A stretch of 64,000 nucleotides of DNA from Curtobacterium sp. ZW137. GTDB lineage: Bacteria; Actinomycetota; Actinomycetes; Actinomycetales; Microbacteriaceae. Every line of letters begins with the position of its first letter. Position 1 is the stretch's first letter. Below are positions 50,616 through 59,392 of the stretch, one piece after another. Below the pieces are notes generated by a model. It saw only the letters and a list, made by a program, of their open reading frames with translations. It ran no database searches and was not told the DNA's origin. The position numbers were made by a program, and so were the translations under genes. The stretch is from assembly GCF_003762905.1 (NCBI RefSeq), contig NZ_RJKS01000004.1, forward strand, positions 434,001 through 498,000. The letters are read 5' to 3'.

Positions 50616-51191
50616 TCAGCTGCGACCTGTGAGCAGCGCGCGCAGTGCGTCGTCGAGCGGCCGGGCGATCTCGTCCTCCGACGCGGTGGCCAGCGGCTCC
50701 ACCCGGGTCGAGGTCCGCAGCATCGTCATCCCGAGCACCACGGACAGCGCGATCTCGGCGCGGAGCAGGAGTTCGTCGGTGACCGATCCGCCGACCACGG
50801 TCGCGAGCCGTTCGGCGTAGCGGCGGAGCGTCTCGCGGCGGATCGCGTCCGCACCGTCGTCCCCCGAGGACCGCACGAGCAGCATGAGCTGCATGGAGTC
50901 CTCGTCGGAGGGCGACCGCACGATGTGCCCGATCAGGTCGCCGAGCGCCCGGTCGAGCCCGACGGCACGGGGCGCGGGCGACTCCTCAGCACCGAGGTCC
51001 TGCACCACCCGGTCGAGGCACGCGCGGAACAGCCCCTCCTTCGACACGAAGTACCGGTTGATCAGGGCCACGTTGACCCCGGCGTCGGCGGCGATGTCGC
51101 GCACGGTGGTCGCCCGGTACCCGTCGAAGGCGAAGCGTCGCCTGGCGGCCTGCACGAGGAGCATGCGTGTGGCCTCGGCGTCCTTGCTCAT
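50616..51191 (-). CDS. TetR-family repressor of the adjacent efflux pump
   Basis: A 191-residue TetR protein with VQAARRRFAFDGYRATTVRD and INRYFVSKEGLFRACLDRVV. It is divergent from a DHA2 efflux gene. The 106-bp gap holds two related sites with TGTTKACATC, one covering the pump promoter, so it very likely represses the pump. Inducer unknown. Confidence 0.9.
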   Translation of the reverse strand: MSKDAEATRMLLVQAARRRFAFDGYRATTVRDIAADAGVNVALINRYFVSKEGLFRACLDRVVQDLGAEESPAPRAVGLDRALGDLIGHIVRSPSDEDSMQLMLLVRSSGDDGADAIRRETLRRYAERLATVVGGSVTDELLLRAEIALSVVLGMTMLRTSTRVEPLATASEDEIARPLDDALRALLTGRS

Positions 51192-51217
51192 GGCCGAAGC
51201 GTACCGGCTCGCCCCTC

Positions 51218-51284
51218 GATGTAAGCAAGTGTTGACATCGCGCCGGAACCGCGTACCCTCGTCAAGTCAGCAACTGTTTACATC
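51218..51284 (+). promoter_or_regulatory. Efflux-gene promoter with two TetR-type operators
   Basis: Operator 1 (51218-51239) is GATGTAA-N8-TTGACATC. It includes the -35 TTGACA (51232-51237); a -10 TACCCT follows at 51254-51259. Operator 2 (about 51263-51284) ends TTTACATC, about 45 bp on, just after the predicted transcription start. Confidence 0.7.
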
Positions 51285-51297
51285 GAAGCGGAGCACG

Positions 51298-52773
51298 ATG
51301 ACCACCACCACGGAGAACCCCCGCACGGGTTCCCACCCGACGACCGACGGTCGCCGTCCGAACAGCACGGCGATCATCGTCTACCTGTCCCTGGGTGGCC
51401 TGTCGTTCGCGGTCCTGCAGTCCCTCGTGGCCCCGGCCCTGTCGACCATCGGCAAGGACCTCGGCGTCACCACGAGCGCCGCGAGCTGGGTGCTCACCGC
51501 CTACCTGCTGTCCGCCTCGGTGCTGACCCCGATCCTCGGCCGCCTCGGCGACATGATCGGCAAGCGCAAGGTCCTCATCGTCGTGCTCTCGATCCTGCTC
51601 GTCGGGGCCGTGCTCGCCGCGCTCGCACCGAACCTCGGCACGCTCATCGTCGCCCGCGCGCTCCAGGGCGCCGCCGGTGCGGTGATGCCGCTCTCCATCG
51701 GCATCGTCCGCGACGAACTCCCGAAGGAGAAGGTCAGCGTCACGATCGGCCTGCTCTCCGCGATCTTCGGCATCGGCGCCGGTGTCGGCATCGTCGCCGC
51801 CGGTCCGATCGTCGAGCACCTGTCGTGGCACTGGCTGTTCTGGCTCCCCGCCGTCCTCGTCGTCATCGCCCTGCTCGGCGCGATCTTCGGCATGCCCGAG
51901 TCCCCGGTGCGCAAGCCCGGACGCCTCGACATGCTCGGGACGTTCGTCCTCGCGATCTCGCTCGTGTCGATCCTCCTCGCGATCAGCGAGGGCGAGACCT
52001 GGGGCTGGGGCGACGGCAAGACCATCGGCCTGCTGATCCTCGGCGGCGTCGCGCTCATCGCCTTCGTGTTCGTCGAGCTCCGTGTCGCCGAACCCCTCAT
52101 CGACGTGCGGCTCTTCGCGGTCCGCGGCGTCTGGACCGCCCACGTCGTCGCGCTCGTCTTCGGTTTCGCGATGTTCGGCACCTTCGTGCTCGTCCCGACG
52201 CTCCTGCAGCTCCCCACCGCGGTCGGCTACGGCTTCGGCAAGGACGTCACCCAGGCCGGGCTCTTCCTGCTGCCGACCGTCATCATGATGATCATCGCGG
52301 GTCCGATCGCCGGCATCCTCGTCCGCAAGGTCGGGCCGAAGCCGCCGATGCTCATCGGCGGCGTCGCGATCGTCGCCGCGTTCCTGCTGCCGGCCATCGC
52401 CCACGGCGAGCTGTGGCAGGTCGTCGTCTCCGGTATCCTGACCGGCATCGGCATCGGCATGGCACTCGCGGCCTGCTCGAACGCGATCATCGAGAGCGTC
52501 CCGGCGAACCAGACCGGTGAGGCCATCAGCGCCAACACCGTTGTCCGGACCATCGGCTCGAGCGTCGGCACCGCGGTCATCGCGGCGCTCATCACCTCGC
52601 ACAGCACCCCGCAGGGCCTGCCCACCGACGACGCGTTCACGATCGGCTTCTGGGCCTGCACGGGCGTCGCCGTCCTGGCGGTCCTCGCCGCGCTCGTCGC
52701 GCCGTCGATGCGCGCCCGTCGCGCAGCAGCGGTCGCGTCCGGAGTGACCGACTTCGACGAGGTCACGAAGTAG
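51298..52773 (+). CDS. DHA2-family (14-helix) MFS efflux transporter
   Basis: A 491-residue protein of the EmrB/QacA type. Motifs include SWVLTAYLLSASVLTPILGR (motif D1/C region), GDMIGKRKVLIVV (motif A), ARALQGAAGAVMPLSIGIVR, and LLSAIFGIGAGVGIVAAGPI (antiporter motif C). It exports drugs or dyes by proton antiport. The ATG at 51298 fits the promoter position. Regulated by the divergent TetR. Confidence 0.92.
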   Translation: MTTTTENPRTGSHPTTDGRRPNSTAIIVYLSLGGLSFAVLQSLVAPALSTIGKDLGVTTSAASWVLTAYLLSASVLTPILGRLGDMIGKRKVLIVVLSILLVGAVLAALAPNLGTLIVARALQGAAGAVMPLSIGIVRDELPKEKVSVTIGLLSAIFGIGAGVGIVAAGPIVEHLSWHWLFWLPAVLVVIALLGAIFGMPESPVRKPGRLDMLGTFVLAISLVSILLAISEGETWGWGDGKTIGLLILGGVALIAFVFVELRVAEPLIDVRLFAVRGVWTAHVVALVFGFAMFGTFVLVPTLLQLPTAVGYGFGKDVTQAGLFLLPTVIMMIIAGPIAGILVRKVGPKPPMLIGGVAIVAAFLLPAIAHGELWQVVVSGILTGIGIGMALAACSNAIIESVPANQTGEAISANTVVRTIGSSVGTAVIAALITSHSTPQGLPTDDAFTIGFWACTGVAVLAVLAALVAPSMRARRAAAVASGVTDFDEVTK

Positions 52774-52795
52774 GGTCCGACCGACCCGTCAGCCT

Positions 52796-52834
52796 GGAGG
52801 CCCGCCCCGCGTCATCGACGCCGGGCGGGCCTCC
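52796..52834. terminator. Terminator after the DHA2 gene
   Basis: GGAGGCCCGCCC (52796-52807) pairs with GGGCGGGCCTCC (52823-52834), with an inner GCGTC/GACGC stem. Confidence 0.75.
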
Positions 52835-52927
52835 GTGCATGATCGGGTCCACGGACGTCGGCAGGTTCGGCGAGACGGCGTCCGGAGGAGCACGATGGGC
52901 GGCACCGAACCCAGGAGATGGTGCGCC

Positions 52928-53272
52928 ATGCAGTTCCTCGTGTCCGTGATCGACGACGGCCAGGCCTCGGCCTCCCGCAGGACCGACTCGGCCTCCGCGG
53001 CCGAGGAAGCGGCCGTCCAGACCTTCAACGACCGGCTCCGAGCGGACGGGCAGTGGCGCTTCGCCGGAGGTCTCGCCGCGCCGGCCGAGAGCGTCGTGAT
53101 CGACAGCCGCGGTGACGCCCCGATCGTCACCGAGGGGCCGCTCATCGACGCCGACGAGTACGTCGCCGGGTTCTGGCTGCTCGACCTGCCCGACGTCGAC
53201 ACCGCTCGGTCGATCGCCACCGAGGCATCGGCCGCGTGCAACCGGAAGGTCGAGCTCCGCCAGCTGCTCTGA
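52928..53272 (+). CDS. YCII-family (DGPF-domain) protein
   Basis: A 114-residue protein beginning MQFLVSVIDDGQASASRRTD and containing ESVVIDSRGDAPIVTEGPLI and DEYVAGFWLLDLPDVDTARS, which match the YCII/DGPF fold. Such proteins are often coupled to ECF sigma factors, but none is adjacent. Biochemical role unknown. The AGGAGA site ten bases upstream supports ATG 52928. Confidence 0.85.
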   Translation: MQFLVSVIDDGQASASRRTDSASAAEEAAVQTFNDRLRADGQWRFAGGLAAPAESVVIDSRGDAPIVTEGPLIDADEYVAGFWLLDLPDVDTARSIATEASAACNRKVELRQLL

Positions 53273-53290
53273 CGACGTTCGGCATCCGCG

Positions 53291-53345
53291 CGGGCGGCTC
53301 CCGGGCGGCTGTCGGGCGGCTACCGGGCTGCTGTCGGGCTGCTAC
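53291..53345 (+). repeat. 11-bp tandem repeat (CGGGCKGCTNN x5)
   Basis: Five units at 53291-53301, 53302-53312, 53313-53323, 53324-53334 and 53335-53345 alternate GT and AC endings. The last overlaps the 3' end of the DUF3892 gene. Confidence 0.8.
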
Positions 53346-53674
53346 CGCGCGGACAGGCCGAGCAACGCGTTCAGGAAGCCGAACCGTCGACGCTGCCGCA
53401 CGGGTCGGAACTCGCGCGGCGGCGCGGGGAACGCCACGTCGTGCAGGTTGTTCCGCTTCGAGCCGTCCCAGTTCGCGAAGAGGTAGGCGCTGCCGAGGAC
53501 CGAGAGACTCCGGACCGGAGCGCGTCGCCAGTCCCCCGCACGCACGAAGTAGCCCGAGTGCCCGGAGTGGATGTTGCGGATCACGGTGTCGACGTCGACG
53601 ACGCCGGTCTCGGTGATGACGGCGGTGATGCCCGTTCGGTCTCGGGCGACGTACTCGATGATGTGTTCGGCCAT
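53342..53674 (-). CDS. DUF3892 protein
   Basis: A 110-residue protein. EYVARDRTGITAVITETGVV, IRNIHSGHSGYFVRAG and SAYLFANWDGSKRNNLHDVA match the DUF3892 pattern of a small beta-rich domain ending in a Tyr-Leu...Asp-Gly...Asn-Leu motif. Role unknown. The C terminus is Arg-rich. Confidence 0.75.
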   Translation of the reverse strand: MAEHIIEYVARDRTGITAVITETGVVDVDTVIRNIHSGHSGYFVRAGDWRRAPVRSLSVLGSAYLFANWDGSKRNNLHDVAFPAPPREFRPVRQRRRFGFLNALLGLSAR

Positions 53675-53860
53675 GCTGCGCTCATGAATAGCGGTCCACG
53701 TCCTGACACCGGGAGGTGAGACCACGCGCAGGACCCTGCCGGAACCCTCGTTGCTTCCACAGCCAGGATACGTCGCAGCCACGCGATGTCCGCCGGGGGT
53801 GCGCATGACGGATCGGTCTGCCCTTGACCGCAACCACGGTTCAGGTCGTTGACTCCCTGC

Positions 53861-54511
53861 ATGCGCATCGCCACCGTCACGCTCGCCACCCGCTCCCTCG
53901 ACGCCGTCGCCGCGTTCTGGGAACCGTTCGGCGTCCCGCTCACGCGGGATGCCTCGGCAGTCCGGGTCCGCCTCGGGCACACCGAGGTCGTCCACGAGGC
54001 CGCGGAGTTCGACGGCACGCACCACCTGGCGTTCACGATCCCCACCGGCACCTTCGACGCCGCGGATCACTGGATCGGTCAGCGTGCGACGGTGCTGATC
54101 CGGGACGGCGTCCGCGAGTTCGAGGGACCGGCTGGATGGAACTCGCGGTCCGTGTACTTCGACGGGCCCGACGGGCAGGTCCTGGAGTGCATCGAGCGCC
54201 GGGACATCGCACCGGGCCACGACGGGCCCTTCAGCGCCGGGAGCATCGTCGGTGTCAGCGAGGTCGGGGTGGTGGCCGCGGACGTGCTGGCGACGGTCGC
54301 CGAACTGGGGCAGGTCGGGGTCGCCCCGTACGCGGCGCCTCCGTCGCCGTCCTTCGCTGCGGTCGGGGACGTCCACGGGCTGCTGGTCCTCGTCGCGCCC
54401 GGCCGGCCGTGGCTGCCGACGACCGACCGGATCGCGGCCGACACCGCGGTCACGGTCGACGGCGGCGTCGGTACCCCGGTGCGGTTGGGGCTCGACAAGC
54501 TGCTCCGGTGA
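53861..54511 (+). CDS. VOC-superfamily (glyoxalase-like) protein
   Basis: A 216-residue protein with two beta-alpha-beta-beta-beta modules. RIATVTLATRSLDAVAAFWE starts the first, YFDGPDGQVLECIERRDI closes it, and SIVGVSEVGVVAADV starts the second. The metal-ligand Glu in VLECIER is visible. The two-module form resembles dioxygenase-like or resistance proteins; substrate unknown. ATG 53861 preferred over TTG 53849. Confidence 0.82.
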   Translation: MRIATVTLATRSLDAVAAFWEPFGVPLTRDASAVRVRLGHTEVVHEAAEFDGTHHLAFTIPTGTFDAADHWIGQRATVLIRDGVREFEGPAGWNSRSVYFDGPDGQVLECIERRDIAPGHDGPFSAGSIVGVSEVGVVAADVLATVAELGQVGVAPYAAPPSPSFAAVGDVHGLLVLVAPGRPWLPTTDRIAADTAVTVDGGVGTPVRLGLDKLLR

Positions 54512-54522
54512 CCACCTGACGA

Positions 54523-54560
54523 ACGGGAGGCTCGGTGCCAGCTGGCACCGAGCCTCCCGT
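54523..54560. terminator. 38-bp perfect palindromic bidirectional terminator (second copy)
   Basis: It differs from 28451-28488 only by one C:G pair replaced with T:A on both arms, so pairing is kept. Flanking ACCTGAC (54514-54520) and GTCAGGT (54567-54573) extend the stem. It lies between convergent genes. Confidence 0.85.
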
Positions 54561-54574
54561 CATGTGGTCAGGTC

Positions 54575-55210
54575 TCAGACCGTGACCGACTCGCCGTCGG
54601 CCAGGGTCACCAGCTCGGTACCGGTGAGCTGCCCGGTGAACTGGGCGAACGAGCCGCGCCCAGCGTCGCTGAGCATGAGGTCGTGGATCTGCACCGCACG
54701 GGTCGGGTGCACGGCGCGCACGAAGTCGACCAGCTCGCCGAGCTTCGCCCAAGGGCCGGAGGTCGGCGCGAGCAGCGTCTCGACGGCGACGTCGGGCACG
54801 AAGTAGGAGTCGCCCGGGTGGTAGACGGCACCGTCGACGACGTAGCCGACGTTGCTCATCAGCGGGATGTCGGCGTGGATGACGGCGTGGTCGCCGCCGA
54901 CGACCTGCACGGCGAAGCCAGCGGCCTCGAAGGTGTCACCGGGCGCGACCGTGGTGACACGTCCGTCGTGGCCACCGAGCTCGGCGGTGACGCTCGCCGG
55001 CGCCCAGACGCGGAGCTCGGGCTGGGCGTCGAGCGCCGCCGTGAGGATCGACGCGTCGAAGTGGTCGGGGTGGTCGTGGGTGACGAGGACCGCGGTCGTG
55101 CCGGCCACGAGGTCGGCGGAGTTCGGCGTGTACGCGCCCGGGTCGATCACGAGCGAGGTGTCGTCCTTGCTGAGCACGACGGTCGCGTGGGTGTACTTCG
55201 TGAGTTCCAT
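54575..55210 (-). CDS. Metallo-beta-lactamase-fold hydrolase (UlaG/YcsN-like)
   Basis: A 211-residue MBL-fold protein with the metal motif VLVTHDHPDHFDAS (HxHxDH), a central GGDHAVIHADIP and a later AVYHPGDSYFVPD. It has the short UlaG/RNase Z-like layout without a lasso insertion. Substrate unknown. Divergent from a MarR regulator, with CTGTACAG sites between them, so probably repressed by it. Confidence 0.87.
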   Translation of the reverse strand: MELTKYTHATVVLSKDDTSLVIDPGAYTPNSADLVAGTTAVLVTHDHPDHFDASILTAALDAQPELRVWAPASVTAELGGHDGRVTTVAPGDTFEAAGFAVQVVGGDHAVIHADIPLMSNVGYVVDGAVYHPGDSYFVPDVAVETLLAPTSGPWAKLGELVDFVRAVHPTRAVQIHDLMLSDAGRGSFAQFTGQLTGTELVTLADGESVTV

Positions 55211-55231
55211 GACTCCAAACCATACAGCCGC

Positions 55232-55264
55232 ACTGTACAAATCACTACAGCGAACCTGTACAGT
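55232..55264. promoter_or_regulatory. MarR-type operator between MBL and MarR genes
   Basis: ACTGTACA (55232-55239) and TGTACAGT (55257-55264) form an inverted repeat; the second contains the perfect CTGTACAG. A partial CATACAG lies further left. Position implies control of both divergent genes. Confidence 0.65.
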
Positions 55265-55271
55265 TCCTCGT

Positions 55272-55730
55272 GTGGACCGACCCCGGACGTTCGACCTCGA
55301 CGACGCCAACGAGCTCCGGCGCGCCATCGGCGAGACCATCCGCGCGATCCGGCGCTCCGAGACGACACCCGAGGGGCAGATCGAGGTGCTGGGGTTCCTC
55401 GCGCGCGACGGGGCGTTCAGCATCGCGGCGCTCGCCCGGCTGCGGCGGGTGCGGCACCAGAGCATGCGGGTGACGGTCGGGGACCTCGAAGCGCAGGGGC
55501 TCGCCCACCGCTCCCCCGACCCGGCCGATGCGCGCGGGGTCCTCGTGTCACTCACGGATGCCGGGCGGGCGATGATCGACGAGTCGCGTACCCGGCGGTC
55601 GACCCGCATCCTCACCGCGGCCGAGTCCGCGCTCACGCCCGGGGAGCGTGCGGTGCTCGCGCGTGCGGCGGGGGTGCTCGACAAACTGACGGTGGCGCTG
55701 GAGCACGACGGCCAGGAGCGCTCGGTCTGA
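55272..55730 (+). CDS. MarR-family regulator
   Basis: A 152-residue winged-helix protein with FLARDGAFSIAALARLRRVR, HQSMRVTVGDLEAQGLAHRS and the wing SPDPADARGVLVSLTDAG. It has no N-terminal redox cysteine, unlike the OhrR in this window. GTG 55272 chosen; a GTG two bases earlier is out of frame. Confidence 0.87.
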   Translation: MDRPRTFDLDDANELRRAIGETIRAIRRSETTPEGQIEVLGFLARDGAFSIAALARLRRVRHQSMRVTVGDLEAQGLAHRSPDPADARGVLVSLTDAGRAMIDESRTRRSTRILTAAESALTPGERAVLARAAGVLDKLTVALEHDGQERSV

Positions 55731-55732
55731 CG

Positions 55733-55897
55733 TCAGCGGCGGCCGCGGCCCTTCCCGAGCAGCATGACGCCGAACAGGACGATGACCGCGACGACCACCA
55801 CGATGACGACGAACATCCCGGTCCCGTCGGTGGACATCGTGTCCTCGCAGTCCGTGTTCGCGGTCGCACACGACGCGAGGACCAGTGAGCTGATCAT
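55733..55897 (-). CDS. 54-residue membrane microprotein
   Basis: Sequence features: MISSLVLASCATANTDCEDT at the start, then MSTDGTGM and one long helix of Val/Ile/Leu (MFVVIVVVVVAVIVLFGVML-like), ending LGKGRGRR. LASC could be a lipobox, though the hydrophobic stretch before it is short; the later helix with a basic tail is a clear membrane anchor, inside-positive at the C terminus. No family recognised. Its stop lies 3 bp from the convergent MarR stop. Confidence 0.55.
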   Translation of the reverse strand: MISSLVLASCATANTDCEDTMSTDGTGMFVVIVVVVAVIVLFGVMLLGKGRGRR

Positions 55898-55927
55898 GGC
55901 TCAGTGAAGCACACGCGTCGGGTGCGT

Positions 55928-56005
55928 GGGACCGCGGTCGCGGAGGCGGGGCCGCGGTCGCGGAGGTGGGCCGCGGACGCGGAGGTGGGCCGCGGACGTG
56001 AAACG
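55928..56005 (+). repeat. 19-20-bp tandem repeat (4 units)
   Basis: Units at 55928-55947, 55948-55967, 55968-55986 and 55987-56005 share GGGCCGCGGNCGCGGAGGY. They lie upstream of the PH-like gene; the last is degenerate and runs into an ACGACAC/GTCGT hairpin-like stretch. Confidence 0.75.
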
Positions 56006-56078
56006 ACACCGCGCCTGTCGTTCGACAACAGCGATGTCGAACTGCTTCCGCGAAACGGCAACGCGTACGCTCCGGACC

Positions 56079-56543
56079 ATGCAGCACGCCGCGGTCGAGG
56101 TGCTCCGCGCCTCCCGGTGGGAGCGGATCGCGAACCTCGTGATGGGCGCGGTGCTCGCACTGATGGGATTGAGTTCGCCGCTGCTCTTCCTGGTGCCGGG
56201 ATCGAGCGCTCGCGTCTTCTGCGTGGCCCTCGGCGCACTGTTCGCCGTCGCGGGGATCACCCTCACCGTCCGCGCCCTCCGCGTGGCGGTCGTCCTGGAC
56301 ACCGACGAACTCCGGTACACCGGCTTCTTCGCCTCGGCGACGATCCCGAGGGACGCGATCACCACCGTGCTCGACGACTGCACGGTCGAGTGGCGGAGCG
56401 CCGACGGCCGCGAACGACGGACTGCGCTCTGGGTCTTCCGCCCGGCCTACGTCGACGACGGGACGAAGTTCGCGCCGTACTGGCGCTGGCGCCGCGCGGG
56501 ACTGCTGCGCGTCCGCCAGTGGGCTGGTGCCCGAGCGGTGTAG
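56079..56543 (+). CDS. Membrane protein with PH-like domain
   Basis: A 154-residue protein with two adjacent helices (ERIANLVMGAVLALMGLSSP; RVFCVALGALFAVAGITLTV), then a cytoplasmic beta-rich segment (DELRYTGFFASATIPRDAIT) as in bacterial PH-domain membrane proteins. Role unknown. Confidence 0.75.
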   Translation: MQHAAVEVLRASRWERIANLVMGAVLALMGLSSPLLFLVPGSSARVFCVALGALFAVAGITLTVRALRVAVVLDTDELRYTGFFASATIPRDAITTVLDDCTVEWRSADGRERRTALWVFRPAYVDDGTKFAPYWRWRRAGLLRVRQWAGARAV

Positions 56544-56552
56544 ACGAGGCGC

Positions 56553-56894
56553 ATGACGAAGTACCTGATCTCCTTCCCGAGTGGTGCCATGGTCTTCCCC
56601 GCGGACGAGCTGCAGGCGGTCGCCGATGCCTCGCACGCCGTCGTGCGGGACGCGAAGGCCGCCGGCGTCTGGGTGTTCGGCGGCGGCATCGACGAGGACG
56701 TCCCACCCGTGATGGTGGATGCGGACGGCGGCGTGACCCCCGGCACGTACCCGCAGACGGCCCGGATCGAGGGCGGGTACACCGTGCTCGAGCTGCCCAC
56801 CCGCGAGGACGCCGTGGCGTGGGCAGCGAAGATCGCCGCAGCGTGCCGGTGCGCGCAGGAGGTCCGGGCGTTCCAGGACGACCCCGAGAGCTGA
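56553..56894 (+). CDS. YCII-family protein
   Basis: A 113-residue protein, MTKYLISFPSGAMVFPADEL, with AKAAGVWVFGGGIDEDVPPV and PTREDAVAWAAKIAAACRCA. It matches the YCII dimeric ferredoxin-like fold. It follows the PH-like gene by 9 bp, so probably cotranscribed. Role unknown. Confidence 0.82.
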   Translation: MTKYLISFPSGAMVFPADELQAVADASHAVVRDAKAAGVWVFGGGIDEDVPPVMVDADGGVTPGTYPQTARIEGGYTVLELPTREDAVAWAAKIAAACRCAQEVRAFQDDPES

Positions 56895-57022
56895 CCGCCG
56901 TTGCCCCGCGTACCGTGCACGCCGTGTCCGAGCCGATCCTGCGCACCGCGGTGACCCGTTGCCTTCGCCGCGATGGTCAGCGGACTCCTGCGGAGGACTT
57001 CCTGAACGGCAGGATCGGCCGC

Positions 57023-57037
57023 TAGATTGTTGAACAA
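57023..57037 (+). promoter_or_regulatory. GntR-type operator and -10 element upstream of pxpABC
   Basis: TTGTTGAACAA (57027-57037) is an odd-length palindrome overlapping a -10-like TAGATT (57023-57028). The pattern resembles sites of FCD-type GntR repressors; no GntR gene is in the window. Confidence 0.5.
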
Positions 57038-57115
57038 CCCGGCGACGGGTCGCGGAGCGCCCGGCGACGGGTCGCGGAGCGCCCGGCGACGGGTCGCGGA
57101 ACAACCCGGCGACGA
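57038..57115 (+). repeat. 22-bp tandem repeat in the pxpA leader
   Basis: Three units (57038-57059, 57060-57081, 57082-57103) begin CCCGGCGACGGGTCGCGGA, followed by a partial fourth. Each unit can form a small CCCG/CGGG stem. The array lies between the operator and the pxpA ribosome site. Confidence 0.85.
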
Positions 57116-57126
57116 CAGGAGTCCTC

Positions 57127-57888
57127 GTGACGACGATCGACCTCAACAGCGACCTCGGCGAGGGCTACGGCGCCTGGACCATGGGCGACGACACCGCGAT
57201 GCTCGACGTCGTCTCCAGCGCGAACATCGCCTGCGGCTTCCACGCCGGCGATCCGACGATCATGCTCGCGACGAGCCGCGCCGCGGCCGAGCGGGGTGTC
57301 GCCGTCGGAGCACACGTCGCCTACCGTGACCTCGCCGGCTTCGGTCGCCGCCCGGTGTCCGTCACCCCCGACGAGCTGCACGCCGACGTCGTCCACCAGC
57401 TCGGCGCGATGCTCGCGACCGCGCACGTCGCCGGTACGCGCGTCACGTACGTCAAGCCGCACGGTGCGCTCTACAACACCGCGTGCGCCGACCCCGTCCA
57501 GGCCGAAGCCGTCACGCGGGCCGTCGCCGACGTCGACCCGACCCTGGCGGTGCTCGCACTGCCGGGTTCCGAACTCCTGCTCGCCGCCGAGCGCCACGGG
57601 CTCCGCGCCGTCAGCGAGGCCTTCGCCGACCGCGCCTACGAACCCGACGGGTCCCTCGTCGCCCGCAGCCGTCCGGGATCCGTCCTGCACGACCCCGATC
57701 AGGTCGCCGCCCGGGTGCTGCGCATGGTCACCGATGGCGTCGCGACCGCCGTCGACGGCTCCGAGGTCCAGGTCCGGGCCGACTCGGTCTGCGTGCACGG
57801 CGACTCCCCGTCCGCAGTCGCGATGGCGCAGGCGATCTGCACGCTGCTGACCGCGCAGGGCATCACGATCGCGCCGTTCTCGTCATGA
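57127..57888 (+). CDS. pxpA: 5-oxoprolinase subunit A (LamB/YcsF family)
   Basis: A 253-residue protein. [54 protein letters not shown] and [16 protein letters not shown] are signatures of the family. With PxpB and PxpC it cleaves 5-oxoproline (pyroglutamate) to glutamate using ATP, a damage-repair and scavenging reaction. GTG with AGGAG upstream. Stop overlaps the pxpB ATG. Confidence 0.94.
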   Translation: MTTIDLNSDLGEGYGAWTMGDDTAMLDVVSSANIACGFHAGDPTIMLATSRAAAERGVAVGAHVAYRDLAGFGRRPVSVTPDELHADVVHQLGAMLATAHVAGTRVTYVKPHGALYNTACADPVQAEAVTRAVADVDPTLAVLALPGSELLLAAERHGLRAVSEAFADRAYEPDGSLVARSRPGSVLHDPDQVAARVLRMVTDGVATAVDGSEVQVRADSVCVHGDSPSAVAMAQAICTLLTAQGITIAPFSS

Positions 57889-58511
57889 CCCCCGACGTCC
57901 GGACGGCCGGCGGCACCGCGCTCCTCGCCACGTTCGACTCGCTCGAGTCGGTCGTGGCGTTCCGCGCCGGCCTGCCCACCGACGGGCTGCCCGGCGTGGC
58001 CGATGTCGTCTCCGGCGCCCGGACCCTGCTGTTCCGCTTCGATCCGTCCCGCACGGACGCCGGTCACCTCCGCGCAGCGCTCGCCACGGTCGCGCCGCTT
58101 CCCGCCGCCGACGTCCAGGCCGCCGCCGACCCGATCGTCATCCCCGTCACCTACGACGGCGACGACCTCGACGACGTCGTGTCCGTCACCGGCATGTCCC
58201 GTCAGGAGCTCGTCGCCTGGCACACGGGCCAGGTCTGGACGAGCGCGTTCTGCGGCTTCGCCCCCGGCTTCAGCTACCTGACCGGCACCGAGCCGTCGCT
58301 CGACCTCCCTCGCCGCGCCACCTCGCGCACGGCCGTCCCGAGCGGCGCCGTCGCACTGGCCGGCGAGTTCAGCGCCGTCTACCCGCGGACCTCCCCCGGC
58401 GGCTGGCAACTGATCGGCCGCACCGACGTCCCGATGTGGTCGCTCGACCAGACCCCGCCCGCGCTGGCTCCGGCCGGCACCCGGATCCGGTTCGTCGAGG
58501 CCGGCGCATGA
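57885..58511 (+). CDS. pxpB: 5-oxoprolinase subunit B (allophanate hydrolase subunit 1-like)
   Basis: A 208-residue protein. [38 protein letters not shown] and [20 protein letters not shown] are typical of the KipI/PxpB family. Coupled to its neighbours by ATGA overlaps on both sides. Here the setting with pxpA and pxpC points to pyroglutamate rather than allophanate. Confidence 0.92.
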   Translation: MTPDVRTAGGTALLATFDSLESVVAFRAGLPTDGLPGVADVVSGARTLLFRFDPSRTDAGHLRAALATVAPLPAADVQAAADPIVIPVTYDGDDLDDVVSVTGMSRQELVAWHTGQVWTSAFCGFAPGFSYLTGTEPSLDLPRRATSRTAVPSGAVALAGEFSAVYPRTSPGGWQLIGRTDVPMWSLDQTPPALAPAGTRIRFVEAGA

Positions 58512-59392
58512 GCGCCCTCACCGTCGTGCAGGTCGGCTTCGGCGCCACGACGCAGGACCTCGGGCGGCCCGGGTACAGCGACATGGGCCTGGGCGCGGCC
58601 GGCCCAGCCGACCGGGCATCCGCCGCGCTCGCCAACCGCATGGTCGGCAACCGTCCGGAAGCAGCCGTCCTGGAGGCCGTGCTCGGCTCCGTCGCACTCC
58701 GTTCCGACGCGCACGTGGTCGCCGCGGTCACCGGGGCCGAGTGCCCGGTCGAGGTCGAGCACGCGGACGGTCGGGTCCGCGGTTGCGCCGCGTACGAGGT
58801 CATCGCACTGGAGCCCGGTGACACCCTCAACATCGGCATCCCACCGACGGGGCTCCGCGCCTACCTGGCCGTCCGCGATGGGTTCGATGTCGACCCGGTG
58901 CTCGGCAGCCGCTCGTGGGACTCCCTCGCACAGCTCGGCCCGGCTCCCCTCACGGCCGGCGACGTGCTCCCGGTCGGCACCGCAGCCGACGCGTGGCCGA
59001 TCGTCGACGCGGTCCCGCCACCGCTCGAGCCGTGGCCGTGGGAGCCCGTCGTCCTCGACGTCACGCCGGGTCCCCGCGACGACTGGTTCACCCCGGAGTG
59101 GCGCGAGACCCTCACCGGCCAGGACCACCACGTGAGCGCCGACAGCGACCGCGTCGGCGTGCGCACCGCGGCTGCGACGCCGCTCGTCCGAGCCGTCACG
59201 CACGAGCTCCCGAGCGAGGGCGTCGAGACCGGCTCCCTGCAGGTCCCGCCGGACGGCTACCCCGTGCTGTTCCTCGCCGACCACCCGGTGACCGGCGGCT
59301 ACCCCGTCGTCGCGGTCCTCACCCCCGAGTCCGTCGACCGCGCCGCCCAGCTCCGCCCGGGCGACGTGTTCCGTTTCCGCATCACCCACTGA
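58508..59392 (+). CDS. pxpC: 5-oxoprolinase subunit C (biotin-dependent-carboxyltransferase-like)
   Basis: A 294-residue KipA/PxpC protein with GFGATTQDLGRPGYSDMGLG, PADRASAALANRMVGN and LADHPVTGGYPVVAVLTPES. Third subunit of the 5-oxoprolinase. Its stop lies in a 15-bp tandem duplication. Confidence 0.92.
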   Translation: MSALTVVQVGFGATTQDLGRPGYSDMGLGAAGPADRASAALANRMVGNRPEAAVLEAVLGSVALRSDAHVVAAVTGAECPVEVEHADGRVRGCAAYEVIALEPGDTLNIGIPPTGLRAYLAVRDGFDVDPVLGSRSWDSLAQLGPAPLTAGDVLPVGTAADAWPIVDAVPPPLEPWPWEPVVLDVTPGPRDDWFTPEWRETLTGQDHHVSADSDRVGVRTAAATPLVRAVTHELPSEGVETGSLQVPPDGYPVLFLADHPVTGGYPVVAVLTPESVDRAAQLRPGDVFRFRITH

